DNA of 44,966 bases from Paenibacillaceae bacterium. Its GTDB lineage: Bacteria; Bacillota; Bacilli; Paenibacillales; NBRC-103111. This document shows, piece by piece, positions 26,101 to 33,757 of this stretch. Position numbers and translations under genes: made by a program. A model generated the notes under the pieces. That model did not search any database and was not told the DNA's origin. It saw only the letters and a program-made list of their open reading frames with translations. The stretch covers positions 1-44,966 of the forward strand of contig JAQSYI010000058.1 of the NCBI GenBank assembly GCA_029256185.1. Direction: 5' to 3'. Position 1 is the stretch's first letter; every line of letters begins with the position of its first letter.

Positions 26101-26520
26101 GCCCGGGGCAATGCGATCCTCCATAATTATGTGCACAATGTGATGGAGGAGCTGCACGACGGAGCGGGTATTTACACGCTATCCGCACAGCCTGAATCCG
26201 TTATCTCCGGCAATTATGTGGACACGGGTACGAACATCGGCGGGATTTATTTGGACCAGGGCACCAGCTATTTCGAGGTCACGCATAATGTGGTAAGGAA
26301 TGTAACGCAATGGCTTAAGCTGACGTCCTCCAATAATATCCATAACGTGATCCAATTGAATTATACGGACAAGGCGTCTTTCTCTGATGCGGGAAGCAAC
26401 AATCTCATTGGCAGGAACACGCTGCTCGTGAATCCGTATTTTTCCCAAGGGGCGCTGGATATTATGGAGGCCTCCGGAATTGAAAGCCGGTATCGGACGG
26501 TCATACCATCCGGTGAATGA
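23137..26520 (+). CDS. Secreted F5/8 type C plus right-handed beta-helix protein
   Basis: An exported multidomain protein of 1127 residues, probably a carbohydrate-active enzyme. A signal peptide (about residues 8-30, ending ASPAAAES) leads to two discoidin-like F5/8C domains (about 35-175 and 190-345; each with a VDGS...W...YWQVDLG core). An Ig-like region follows (about 360-450), then a Big-2-like domain (about 455-550), then a pectate-lyase-like right-handed beta helix from YYVDGENGDDGQSGSFASPF to near the C terminus, with HVHN/N-rich parallel repeats. It starts by ATGA overlap with the AraC gene. It could be a lyase or a GH110/GH120-like hydrolase acting outside the cell to supply the transporter; no catalytic residues can be assigned. 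No SLH or LPXTG anchor is present. Confidence 0.85.
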   Translation: MMNVLRRRGLAPWLVCLILLLPLLWASPAAAESYRNVALGKTAAATSEHSASMVPGNAVDGSNSTIWVSNRNAQTDPGTIYWQVDLGEAYTVEEIRIRFRTNEYEQKNFEIRAAHSADFLAYTVLHVQGDTAAGVNFSAEVTDETPYRYIRYHRLPVPASGVLQNTAFAEFQVMAYAEDEPGEPEPPEGTAGSRLISDNDNLALLHPASGSTYFGNDEQHHYSAAVDGSSDTFWISWRSAGDNDAYWQVDLGAHYVLSRMELESRSDTDVASQRNNFEILASDRNDFSDYRVIGQASQPFPFNGVWVLDINDAESYRYLRYHKTAAAETGVLAEFRVSGEWDPSKIPNEVPVAGQAAISEPVYAGAVITGSYMYEDSDGDAEGGSLFRWLAGDDGGIFRPIAGQTTKQLELNHDAYAGMYIKFEVTPADDQGNVGAAVQSDAKLILPGPGQVLDSVNLSSPVTNMGIGDSVPLSLSGEYEHGGEARLALATVQYVSDNPSILHVSDGGLVTALGAGSAAVKAVVQLDNTVAESPSVLFHIIQKPTQAVYYVDGENGDDGQSGSFASPFKTIERAKAEARLINDSMTGDIIIYLRGGTYGLSNPLLFTPEDSGKNGYSIIYRAYGQEKPVVSGGQAVQNWSLHDEGKHIYKAAVDPGVVTRQLFVNGQRAVRARSQGGLPDAVQTDSGYTTSMTEMANWSNIRQVELVFVEEFTNPRNVIDSVYAAQGVATVRMREPGWTYNKDKGGTRPTLPVYIENAYELLDEPGEWYLDLSSHTLYYIPLPGEDVFSSSFELPVLEELVRLEGALGNPVSHIRFEGIAFTLATWLAPGTEQGHPDAQSNILRYGQTGAYRNEVFSGAAVNLRMAHSIVFERSEFARLGGAGINLFEGSQDNRITGGVFTDIAASGIQIGEPNRNNPYTMNPEDPRYLVKNNVVTNNYIAHIGQEYKSSVGIFAGYVQNLHAANNEIAYVPYSGITVGWGWSSDITAARGNAILHNYVHNVMEELHDGAGIYTLSAQPESVISGNYVDTGTNIGGIYLDQGTSYFEVTHNVVRNVTQWLKLTSSNNIHNVIQLNYTDKASFSDAGSNNLIGRNTLLVNPYFSQGALDIMEASGIESRYRTVIPSGE

Positions 26521-26549
26521 GCTCATTTAATGAATACTGTCTGATCCGG

Positions 26550-26605
26550 AAAAGAACCGTTAGCCGGGGCGCTCCAGTGGGCCTTGGCTATGGTTCTTTT
26601 CAATT
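26550..26605. terminator. Terminator after the beta-helix gene
   Basis: AAAAGAACC (26550-26558) pairs with GGTTCTTTT (26592-26600), and AGCC pairs with GGCT inside, followed by CAATTTTTC. The loop is long and GC-rich. On the minus strand the stem also ends in TTTT. Confidence 0.75.
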
Positions 26606-26685
26606 TTTCATACAAATTCGGGCTTGGCCGTAGTGCGCGGGCGCGGCTGGGGAACACTAGGGAAAACGGCGACGGAGGCAACGGA

Positions 26686-27405
26686 ATGGTTCACCGGATT
26701 CTGATTATTGAAGATGAAAGGCAGATTGCCCGGGTATTGGAGCTTGAGCTGGCGCATGAGGGTTATGAGGTATCGCTTGCTGCAGACGGGGAGGACGGCT
26801 TGGCGCAGGCCCTTGCAGGTGACTGGAGCTGCATTCTGCTGGATTTGCAGCTGCCCGGCTTAAGCGGCTTCCAGGTGCTGGAGCAGATCCGTAAGGAGAA
26901 GGAGGGGGTTCCCATTCTGATTATGACTGCACGGGAGCAGGTGCGCGATAAGGTCAGAGGCTTGGATCAGGGCGCCAATGATTACGTTACCAAGCCCTTC
27001 GAATATGAGGAGTTGTCCGCCCGCATCCGGGCATTGATCCGGGCAGGCAAATGGTCCGCAATTGCCCGGGAGCATCAGGGATCTGCTGCAGGCGAGGAGG
27101 AGCAGCTTCAGGTGGATGCACTAACGGCTCATACCCGGACCCGCGAGGTGCAGCGGGAGGGCAAGCCCATTGAATTGACGCCGCGGGAATTTGATCTGTT
27201 GGTGTACATGCTGCGCCACAAAGGAGAACCGCTGGGACGGGACAAGATTTTGGCGGAGGTGTGGGGATTCGCATTTGCCGGGCAGACCAATCTGGTGGAC
27301 GTCTATATCAGCTATCTGCGGCAGAAGATCGACCAAGGCTACAAAAAGAAGCTGATTGTTACAAGCCGCGGAGTCGGCTACAGCATCCGGGAGCCGGAAG
27401 CATGA
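26686..27405 (+). CDS. OmpR family response regulator
   Basis: A 239-residue two-component regulator. Receiver domain with acidic pocket E9/D10, phospho-acceptor D53 in LLDLQLPG, and the conserved Lys in YVTKPFEYEEL; then a winged-helix DNA-binding domain (ELTPREFDLLVYMLRHKGE ... VDVYISYLRQKID ... VTSRGVGYSI). CGGAGG lies seven bases before ATG 26686, and the longer frame from 26584 lacks homology. The stop overlaps the start of the kinase gene by four bases. The sequence is closest in style to ArlR/CssR-like regulators, but the stimulus is unknown. Confidence 0.94.
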   Translation: MVHRILIIEDERQIARVLELELAHEGYEVSLAADGEDGLAQALAGDWSCILLDLQLPGLSGFQVLEQIRKEKEGVPILIMTAREQVRDKVRGLDQGANDYVTKPFEYEELSARIRALIRAGKWSAIAREHQGSAAGEEEQLQVDALTAHTRTREVQREGKPIELTPREFDLLVYMLRHKGEPLGRDKILAEVWGFAFAGQTNLVDVYISYLRQKIDQGYKKKLIVTSRGVGYSIREPEA

Positions 27406-28856
27406 AGCTGAAAACCCGGATTATTCTGCTCACCATATCGGGGCTTATTGGCGTGCTGTTATTCTTCAGTCTTCTCATTTATGTGTTTTTTGTACGGGTT
27501 ACGACAAATGCGGAAGTCCAACTGTTGTGGAACAGGGCGCAGATTATTCTGCGCAACCCGGAGATCCGCAAGCCGGAGAATTGGGACCAGCCTGGTTTGC
27601 TCCGGGAGTTTCTGGTGAGCCGGACTATGGTGCGGATCATTGATCCCTCCGGTACGGTACGGTCGTCGTCGGCCAATGATGAGGATCTGCTTAAGCTGCG
27701 TGCTGTGTATAGAACCTCCTATCACACGCGGATTGTTCCGGCGGGGATGGTCCGCCGCGTATATATCCAGGTCCCGATAATCAGACAGCCGGAAAAAAAA
27801 CAAGTGGGTGTCCTGGAGATTGCCAAATCCGTTCATCTGACGCAGGGATACTTGCGGATGCTGCTCTTCACCCTGGCTTCCGGAATGGCATTCGGGATCA
27901 TATTTGCCGTCTGCATCACGGTTTTGTATGTCCGCTGGATCTACAAGCCGGTGGGGCAGCTTGCAGGGACGATGGAGGGGATTGAGCGAAGCGGAAAATT
28001 TGAACGGCTCACCGGTGACTTTGCCGGAGAGGATGAATTCGGACGGTTGGGGAGCACCTTCAACCGGATGATCTCCCGTCTGGAGGATAATTATGAGCGG
28101 CAACGGCATTTTGTCGAAGATGCCTCCCATGAGCTGCGCACCCCGTTGACTGTTATCCAAAGCTATGCGGGGATGCTCAGACGATGGGGCGGTGCAGACC
28201 CTGAATTGCGGGAGGAAGCTGTACATGCCATTGAGCAGGAGGCAAAGCGTCTGAAGCAACTGGTGCTGAGCCTTCTGGAATCGGCGGAAGGACGGGGAGA
28301 AGGGCCGGTTGCCGTTTTTAGGGAACTGGACCTTGCCGGGCTGTTGTATACCACTTCCAGGGAAATAGAGCGTTCTTTCGGACGCAGGATTGTTGTCCAT
28401 GCCGGTGCGGAGAATAATGATGAAACGAATGAAACAACAGAAGCCGGGGAAACAGATGCCGCGGGCACAGAGCTCTGGCTGGAAGGGGACGGGGAGAAGC
28501 TGAAGCAGGTGATGATCATTCTTCTGGATAATGCCATCCAGTACAGTAAGGAGGATATTCATGTGTATCTGGAGCTGGACTCAGCCGAAGGAACCGCCGG
28601 GTTTGTGGTGAAGGACCGGGGAATCGGGATTGCCGGGAAGCATATTCCCCACTTGTTTGACCGCTTCTACCGGGTAGACCAGTCACGTTCCCGGCATCCG
28701 GGGGGAAGCGGGCTTGGGCTGTCTATCGCCTATAGAATTGTCATGGAGCACCGTGGAATGATCTCAGTGGAGAGTACACCCGGGACAGGAACCCGTGTTG
28801 CTGTCACCCTGCCGCTCATACAAAAGACTGCCTCCGAAGGGGAGGCAGTCAGATAG
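27402..28856 (+). CDS. Two-component sensor histidine kinase
   Basis: A 484-residue membrane kinase, partner of the preceding OmpR-type regulator. TM1 covers about residues 8-30, followed by an extracytoplasmic region of about 130 residues, TM2 near LLFTLASGMAFGIIFAVCIT, a HAMP domain, and the H-box FVEDASHELRTPLTVIQSY with phospho-acceptor H243. The ATPase domain has N (LLDNAIQYSK), G1 (DRGIGIAGKHIPHLFDRFYR) and G2 (GGSGLGLSI) boxes. The layout is ArlS-like. The last codons contain a perfect hairpin that looks like the terminator of the convergent NlpC/P60 gene. A 15-residue E/T-rich insert lies before the N box. Confidence 0.94.
   Translation: MKLKTRIILLTISGLIGVLLFFSLLIYVFFVRVTTNAEVQLLWNRAQIILRNPEIRKPENWDQPGLLREFLVSRTMVRIIDPSGTVRSSSANDEDLLKLRAVYRTSYHTRIVPAGMVRRVYIQVPIIRQPEKKQVGVLEIAKSVHLTQGYLRMLLFTLASGMAFGIIFAVCITVLYVRWIYKPVGQLAGTMEGIERSGKFERLTGDFAGEDEFGRLGSTFNRMISRLEDNYERQRHFVEDASHELRTPLTVIQSYAGMLRRWGGADPELREEAVHAIEQEAKRLKQLVLSLLESAEGRGEGPVAVFRELDLAGLLYTTSREIERSFGRRIVVHAGAENNDETNETTEAGETDAAGTELWLEGDGEKLKQVMIILLDNAIQYSKEDIHVYLELDSAEGTAGFVVKDRGIGIAGKHIPHLFDRFYRVDQSRSRHPGGSGLGLSIAYRIVMEHRGMISVESTPGTGTRVAVTLPLIQKTASEGEAVR
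28821..28850 (-). terminator. Terminator of the NlpC/P60 gene inside the kinase 3' end
   Basis: GACTGCCTCC (28826-28835) and GGAGGCAGTC (28841-28850) form a perfect 10-bp stem with a five-base loop. Read on the minus strand it is followed by TTTTG (28821-28825), the polarity needed for the minus-strand gene ending at 28888. The same bases encode the last residues of the kinase. Confidence 0.8.
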
Positions 28857-28887
28857 GAAAGTCCGGCAAGCTGACCGGTTCCAGTGC

Positions 28888-29397
28888 TTAAGAGACGCGG
28901 CGGGCCGTAATGTAGTGGGAGCTCCACCAACCGGAATTCATACTGGAATATTTTACTCCGCCTGCTCCATAGGTATGCAGAATCTTGCCATTGCCTGCGT
29001 AGATTCCCACATGGGCAATCTTGCCATTGGAGCTGCTAGTGGAGAAGAAAACCAAATCTCCCTTGCGCAGGTTGCTTCTGGACACATAGGTTCCCTTTTT
29101 CGCTTGGGCTGAGGATGTGCGCGGCAAGGAAATGCCGTTTTTGCCATAGACGTATTGCGTGAAGGACGAGCAGTCAAAGGTGCGTGTTACGCCTGAAGGG
29201 GAGCCGAATTTATACGGGGTTCCCAGATAGCGGTTTCCCAAAGCGATGATAGAATTGGCTTTGCTGGTCGAAACGCTTATTTGCGCGGTAGCGGCAGCTG
29301 CCGGAGCAGGCTGGATAAAGGCAAGGCCTGTCCAGGCCATTGCGACACTCAAGCTGACAATTGCGAACGGACGAAGCATACGGGTACGAATAGACAT
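28888..29397 (-). CDS. Secreted NlpC/P60 family cell-wall hydrolase
   Basis: A 169-residue exported peptidoglycan endopeptidase, likely cutting gamma-D-Glu-meso-DAP stem-peptide bonds. A signal peptide (about residues 8-37, ending APAAAATA) precedes a single NlpC/P60 domain. The catalytic Cys is C76 in TFDCSSFTQYVYG, the His is H129 in IAHVGIYAG, and the third polar residue is H141 in LHTYG. There are no LysM or SH3 binding modules. AGGAGGT lies upstream of the ATG on the minus strand. Its leader carries a tandem hairpin repeat right up to the SD. Expression ends at a terminator that overlaps the convergent kinase gene. Confidence 0.94.
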   Translation of the reverse strand: MSIRTRMLRPFAIVSLSVAMAWTGLAFIQPAPAAAATAQISVSTSKANSIIALGNRYLGTPYKFGSPSGVTRTFDCSSFTQYVYGKNGISLPRTSSAQAKKGTYVSRSNLRKGDLVFFSTSSSNGKIAHVGIYAGNGKILHTYGAGGVKYSSMNSGWWSSHYITARRVS

Positions 29398-29415
29398 GGG
29401 AGTACCTCCTAAGAA

Positions 29416-29680
29416 TTTTTGCGCCAGCAAAAATTGGCGTCGTAAGCATCTACTGAGTTTTGAGTTTAATGCCGGTTTATGGCATTGGCGAAAAGCTGGC
29501 ATCGTAAGCATCTACTGAGTTTTTGCGCCAGCAAAAATTGGCGTCGTAAGCATTGCTGAGTTTTGAGTTTAATGCCGGTTTATGGCATTGGCGAAAAGCT
29601 GGCATCGTAAGCATCTACTGAGTATTAAGTTGATGGCCGGCGTTGAAATGGCGAACACAGGCAAGAAAGTGATGAGTGGA
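29416..29680. repeat. 104-bp composite tandem repeat in the NlpC/P60 leader
   Basis: The TTTTTGCGCCAGCAAAAATT block occurs at 29416 and 29520, a period of 104 bases. Each 104-mer has two sub-units that both end TCGTAAGCATCTACTGAG; in the second copy the first of these reads GCATTGCTGAG, two bases shorter. Sub-unit a has GCGCCA/TGGCGT and TTTTTGC/GCAAAAA hairpins, and sub-unit b has AATGCC/GGCATT. A degenerate fifth sub-unit covers about 29625-29680. In minus-strand transcripts these hairpins would lie directly before the SD of the hydrolase gene. Confidence 0.85.
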
Positions 29681-30048
29681 AGAAGATTGTTACCAGGAGA
29701 AGAGCAGGGCTTGTCTGGCAGCGGGTCAGGAGAAAATCAATAATGCCGGAAGGTCTTCAAGGCGTGGTAGCCATGCCGTTTTGTCCGCCTGAAATGAGTA
29801 TAACAGACTTAAAAATAGATGAATTTGGCAGGAAGACAGTAAAGTCATGCGGGGACTGGTAATGTAAGCGATTATTAGAATCTCATGAGAATGGAAAACA
29901 AAATAAAGCTTGACAAAAACCAGAAGCGGAAAATCCTTGATTCTATTGAATAAATACAAAAGATTGACTCCGCATTTGCCTATTTCGGTGTTGCTGCATA
30001 CATTGAAGGAGGTACCCGGCACACGGCCGGAACGGAGGAGAAGATGAC
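29681..30048. other. Intergenic region without a recognisable gene
   Basis: AT-rich stretch. It holds TTGACA at 29910-29915 without a matching -10, and a strong SD-like GAAGGAGGTA at about 30004-30013 with no start codon at usable distance. The true SD of the aminotransferase gene, GGAGGAG, comes about 20 bases later. The 98-codon minus-strand frame here looks fortuitous. Confidence 0.5.
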
Positions 30049-31572
30049 ATGCCTATCTTGTATCCCAGCCCGGCAGACCGGAGGCAAGAAGAGACGGGAG
30101 AATTGTTCGCTGCTGTGCGGAAAAGAATAATTGGCGAGCATCAGGCGATCCGGACGCCTTATGGAATGAAGCGGCTGCTGTATGCCGATTGGTGCGCAAG
30201 CGGCAGATTGTATGCGCCGATTGAGGCCTATATGTCCCAGGTGATTGGCCCTTATGTAGGCAACACCCACACAGAATCCAATATCACGGGAGCGTCTATG
30301 ACCCATGCTTACCGTTTTGCTCTGCAAATGATCAAACGGCATGTTCACGCCGGACCCGGAGATATCGTGATCGCGAGCGGCACGGGCATGACAGGTGCGG
30401 TAAATAAGCTTCAGCGTCTGTTGAACCTGCGTGTTCCCGAAGGAATGAGCGGAAGAATCCGCCTTGCGGAGGAGGAGCGCCCCGTCATCTTCATCACCCA
30501 TATGGAGCATCATTCCAACCATATCTCCTGGCAGGAGACCATCGGGGAGGTAGTGATCGTGCCGCCGGACCTTGAGGGGCGCGTCAGCCCGCTCATGCTG
30601 GAGAGGACGGTTGCCCAATATCGGCACCGTCCTTACAAGATCGGGGCATTCACCGCCTGCTCCAATGTTACCGGGCTTGCCGCGCCGGTCCATCAATTGG
30701 CCCAAGTTATGCATAGATACGGGGGAGTGGCTTTTATTGATTACAGCGCCTCTGCCCCATATGTCCCGATCAACATGCACCCGCTTGACCCGGAGGAAGC
30801 GCTCGACGGAATCATGTTCTCGCCGCACAAGTTTCTGGGAGGGCCGGGAACCAACGGAATCCTGGTGGTCAATGCCGGGTTGCTGCGCAATTGCGTCCCG
30901 GATCATCCCGGCGGGGGAACGGTTGTCTGGACCGATCCTTGGGGAGGACGGTATTACCATGCCAATATAGAGGAGCGGGAAGACGGCGGCACGCCAGGGT
31001 TTCTTCAGATGATCCGCACTGCGTTGTGCCTGAAGGTGAAGGAACAGATGGGGACAGACAGAATGGAAGAGCGCAAGTTGAAGCTGCTCGGAGAATTGCG
31101 GCGCTATCTCGATGCTAATCCCAGGGTTCATGTGCTGGAGGGGAGACACTGGGTGCGGCAAGGAATTGTTTCCTTCACCATGGACGGACTTCATTATAAA
31201 TTGGTAACCCGGTTATTGAACGACCGCTTCGGGATTCAGGCGAGAGGGGGATGTTCCTGTGCGGGAAGCTACGGACATTATTTATTCGGTATCGGCAGCC
31301 ACACATCCGGACAAATTTATGGTCAGATCGCCGCGGGCCACACCGCTGGTAAGCCGGGCTGGGTACGGATCTCTCTGCATCCGGTGATGGAGCTTCAAGA
31401 CGTGCAGGCAATCGGCGAGGCCTTGTCTGCAATCGCTTTTCACGGAGAGGAGTGGGCCGGGGATTATTGCTGGGATGACTGCGAAGGCGACTTCCGGCAT
31501 ATTTCCGGTCAGCATACATCGGCAATCGAGGATTTGGAGCGGGATTGGGAGCTGTTCCAACAGGCACTGTAG
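30049..31572 (+). CDS. Class V aminotransferase / cysteine-desulfurase-like PLP enzyme
   Basis: A 507-residue PLP enzyme of fold type I, longer than typical SufS or NifS (about 400). The Schiff-base lysine is K261 in FSPHKFLGGPGTNG; the pyridine-binding Asp is in GVAFIDYSASAPY, and the N-terminal substrate loop is YADWCASGRLYAPIEAYM with NTHTESNITGASMT. A Cys-rich active loop RGGCSCAGSYGHYL near residue 400 could supply a persulfide cysteine. GGAGGAG is eight bases before ATG 30049. It is a single-gene unit; no sufBCD or ISC genes are nearby, so a desulfurase role in Fe-S assembly is possible but not supported by context. The Hcp/ferredoxin genes 3 kb downstream would need Fe-S supply. Confidence 0.88.
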   Translation: MPILYPSPADRRQEETGELFAAVRKRIIGEHQAIRTPYGMKRLLYADWCASGRLYAPIEAYMSQVIGPYVGNTHTESNITGASMTHAYRFALQMIKRHVHAGPGDIVIASGTGMTGAVNKLQRLLNLRVPEGMSGRIRLAEEERPVIFITHMEHHSNHISWQETIGEVVIVPPDLEGRVSPLMLERTVAQYRHRPYKIGAFTACSNVTGLAAPVHQLAQVMHRYGGVAFIDYSASAPYVPINMHPLDPEEALDGIMFSPHKFLGGPGTNGILVVNAGLLRNCVPDHPGGGTVVWTDPWGGRYYHANIEEREDGGTPGFLQMIRTALCLKVKEQMGTDRMEERKLKLLGELRRYLDANPRVHVLEGRHWVRQGIVSFTMDGLHYKLVTRLLNDRFGIQARGGCSCAGSYGHYLFGIGSHTSGQIYGQIAAGHTAGKPGWVRISLHPVMELQDVQAIGEALSAIAFHGEEWAGDYCWDDCEGDFRHISGQHTSAIEDLERDWELFQQAL

Positions 31573-31631
31573 GGTAAACGGCCCAACGATTTGTCCCGGA
31601 TAAGAATTCCCGTCCATACCTGCTTGTTTAA

Positions 31632-31656
31632 CGGAACGCGGCTGCGTTCCGTTTTT
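31632..31656 (+). terminator. Intrinsic terminator after the aminotransferase gene
   Basis: CGGAACGC (31632-31639) and GCGTTCCG (31644-31651) form a perfect stem with a four-base loop, followed by TTTTTC. Confidence 0.9.
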
Positions 31657-31659
31657 CAT

Positions 31660-31922
31660 ACCGCTGTATCTGTCGAGGATGATCTTGCTTTAAACTATGA
31701 CATGATGTCAATGTCAATACGTAGCCTCAATAAAGCTAAAGCTGACCAAGTCTGATCGATTCGGATTTCAGCACGAAGTTTAAGAATATATTATAAGCTG
31801 CCCTTGAAATTCCGGAGCCCCCGGGAAGCTTTCGGCCATTTTTGAGGCCTTTTTGGAAGGAAGCATTATTCAGCAAGCCTGTGCAGGTTCAGCCATCCAC
31901 CAAATAGAGAAGAGGTGCCGGA
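31660..31922. other. Intergenic region with a 13-base palindrome
   Basis: The perfect palindrome TGACATGATGTCA (31698-31710) is followed at once by a further ATGTCA, giving three TGACAT-type half sites in 19 bases. This is a possible operator for the downstream sugar dehydrogenase. No clear promoter was found. GCAAGCCT and GAGAAGAGGTG occur before the next ATG. Confidence 0.4.
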
Positions 31923-33015
31923 ATGAAAAGAATACCCATGCTGTTAATTGCCTTCTTTCTCACGACCGCGTGTTACTCTAAGGAAGAATCGGGACCTGCC
32001 AATGATTCAGCTCCACAAACAAGCCTGGAGCAGCAGGAAGAGAAGATCGTGTTGCCTGAGCCGGAAGTGATTGCCGAAAACCTGAAGGTGCCCTGGTCCA
32101 TTGAAAAAACAGGAGACACCTTCTATTTATCCGAACGCCAAGGGCATATCGTCAAGATCGCAAATGGAGAAGTGGAGCGGCAAAGCGTGGAGCTGAAAAA
32201 GGAGCTTGCCGACAATTCGGAATCGGGATTGCTGGGGTTTGCGCTGGCCGCGGATTTCCCGGAATCGAATGTAGCGTATGCCTATCATACGTATAAAGAG
32301 GATTCGCAGCATCTCAACCGCATCATTACGCTCCGCCTGGAGGAGGGAATATGGAGAGAGGCGGATTTGCTGCTGGATCGTATCCCCGGGGCGCCCAATC
32401 ATAGCGGCGGAAGGCTGAAATTCGGACCGGATGGCATGCTGTATGCCACAACCGGAGACGCATCCGACAAGGATATTGCTCAGGACCGCGACTCCTTGGG
32501 CGGGAAAATATTGCGGATGAATCCGGACGGAACCATCCCCGGCGACAACCCGAATCCCGGTTCCTATGTATAGCTACGGCCACCGCAACCCGCAAGGCTT
32601 GACCTGGCTGCCGGACGGGAGGATGTACGCAAGCGAGCACGGCAATCGTGCCAATGATGAGATCAACCTTATAGAAGCCGGGCAAAACTATGGCTGGCCG
32701 GTGATTCAGGGGACGGAGGAACAAGAGGGCATGAAGGCCCCGCTGTTTACTTCAGGAGGAGACACGACCTGGGCGCCGTCAGGAATGGATTATCATCATG
32801 AAACGTTGTATGTGGCCGCTTTAAGAGGCAGCGCCCTGCTGGCGTTTGATCTTGCAGCCGGGAAGCGGCAAACCGTTGTATCCGAACTGGGACGGATCCG
32901 CGATGTACGGGTAGAAGACGGCTTCCTATACTTCATCGGCAACAATTCGGATGGACGCGGCATGCCGCAGGAGCAAGATGATAAGCTCTACCGAATCAAG
33001 CTTGCCGATGAGTAG
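31923..33015 (+). pseudogene. PQQ-type glucose/sorbosone dehydrogenase lipoprotein, frameshifted
   Basis: Two overlapping frames together encode one beta-propeller sugar dehydrogenase (GSDH/YliI family) of about 364 residues. The first, 31923-32573, has a lipoprotein signal LLIAFFLTTACYSKEES with lipobox cysteine, then the propeller start VPWSIEKTGDTFYLSERQ and GKILRMNPDGTIPGDNPNPG. It stops in SYV. The second, 32566-33015, resumes with YSYGHRNPQGLTWLPDGRMY and runs to the natural end. Inserting TA after GGTTCCTATGTA (about 32560-32571) restores one continuous frame with the expected SYVYSYGHRNP sequence, so a 2-base deletion in a TA repeat is likely. It may be a pseudogene, a phase-variable allele or a sequencing error. 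GAGAAGAGGTG lies upstream of the ATG. Confidence 0.85.
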
Positions 33016-33049
33016 TCTTATGAAAGACCAGGGGGACAGCACCAGTCTT

Positions 33050-33727
33050 CTATTCCAGCAGCCTCTCCAGCGCGTCCAATGCAATAATGGTCACCGTTGT
33101 GTCATCAAAGGAGATCCAGCCCTGGTCCCGCATGAACATGAGCTCTCTGGACAGAGAAGGACGGGCGCTGTTCAGATGCTCCGCCCATACCCGCTTGCTG
33201 AACGGAATGCTGATGCATTCCGTTTTTTGTTTTTTGGATTCCTTCAGCAGGAAGTAGGCAATACGCTGGCGCAGAGAGCCCAGCGACAGAATCTCAATCT
33301 TCTGGTTTAGAAGAACCAGCCGCTCGGACATGTTCTGCATGAACATCACCATGATATCCGTGTCCATGGCGAACAGCTTCAGCAGCTGCTGCTTGGGAAA
33401 TACCAGCACAGATGAGACGTCGGCGGATATGACCGTTGCCGGATACAGATTGCTCTTGGAGAACACAACGGCTTCTCCGAAGGTGCTGCCGGTGGTGAAG
33501 CGGGAGACGGTGATGCTTTTTCCGGTGGAATGAATCTTCTGAATCTCCACTGTTCCGGAGATAACCACTCCCATCATGGTGGCAGGCTCGCCCTCTGTAA
33601 CAATGATTTCATTTTTATTGAAGGAGCGGAGGCTGGTTTGAATACGGGAGAGAAGGCTGTCTATTTCATCTTCTGTTTTGTTGCGGAACAGCAGATTTTT
33701 CTGCAACGCGGCAGCAACTTGGCCCAT
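33050..33727 (-). CDS. Crp/Fnr family transcriptional regulator
   Basis: A 225-residue regulator with an N-terminal cyclic-nucleotide-binding-type sensor domain (IIVTEGEPATMMGVVISGTVEI, GSTFGEAVVFSKSNLYPAT), a long dimer helix (DIMVMFMQNMSERLVLLNQK) and a C-terminal winged helix (KRVWAEHLNSARPSLSREL). It has no N-terminal cysteine cluster, so it is not an Fnr-type Fe-S sensor; a haem- or NO-sensing role as in HcpR-type regulators is an inference from the divergent hcp locus. ATG 33727 with GAGGTGT upstream is preferred over 33766. A perfect palindrome with the N4 spacing usual in this superfamily lies in the divergent intergenic region and is its probable binding site. Confidence 0.92.
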   Translation of the reverse strand: MGQVAAALQKNLLFRNKTEDEIDSLLSRIQTSLRSFNKNEIIVTEGEPATMMGVVISGTVEIQKIHSTGKSITVSRFTTGSTFGEAVVFSKSNLYPATVISADVSSVLVFPKQQLLKLFAMDTDIMVMFMQNMSERLVLLNQKIEILSLGSLRQRIAYFLLKESKKQKTECISIPFSKRVWAEHLNSARPSLSRELMFMRDQGWISFDDTTVTIIALDALERLLE

Positions 33728-33757
33728 AAATGTGACACCTCTGTGAACAAAGAAGTT

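Noticed and set aside
29416..29640. c-di-AMP (ydaO) riboswitch before the NlpC/P60 gene
   Set aside because: Expected from gene type, but the characteristic conserved ydaO blocks are absent; the region is a tandem hairpin repeat instead.
30004..30013. Strong SD-like GAAGGAGGTA before the aminotransferase gene
   Set aside because: No start codon within usable distance; the gene has its own SD closer to ATG 30049.
29726..30022. 98-codon minus-strand frame upstream of the aminotransferase
   Set aside because: No SD, no domain, AT-driven composition; it covers the leader of the plus-strand gene.
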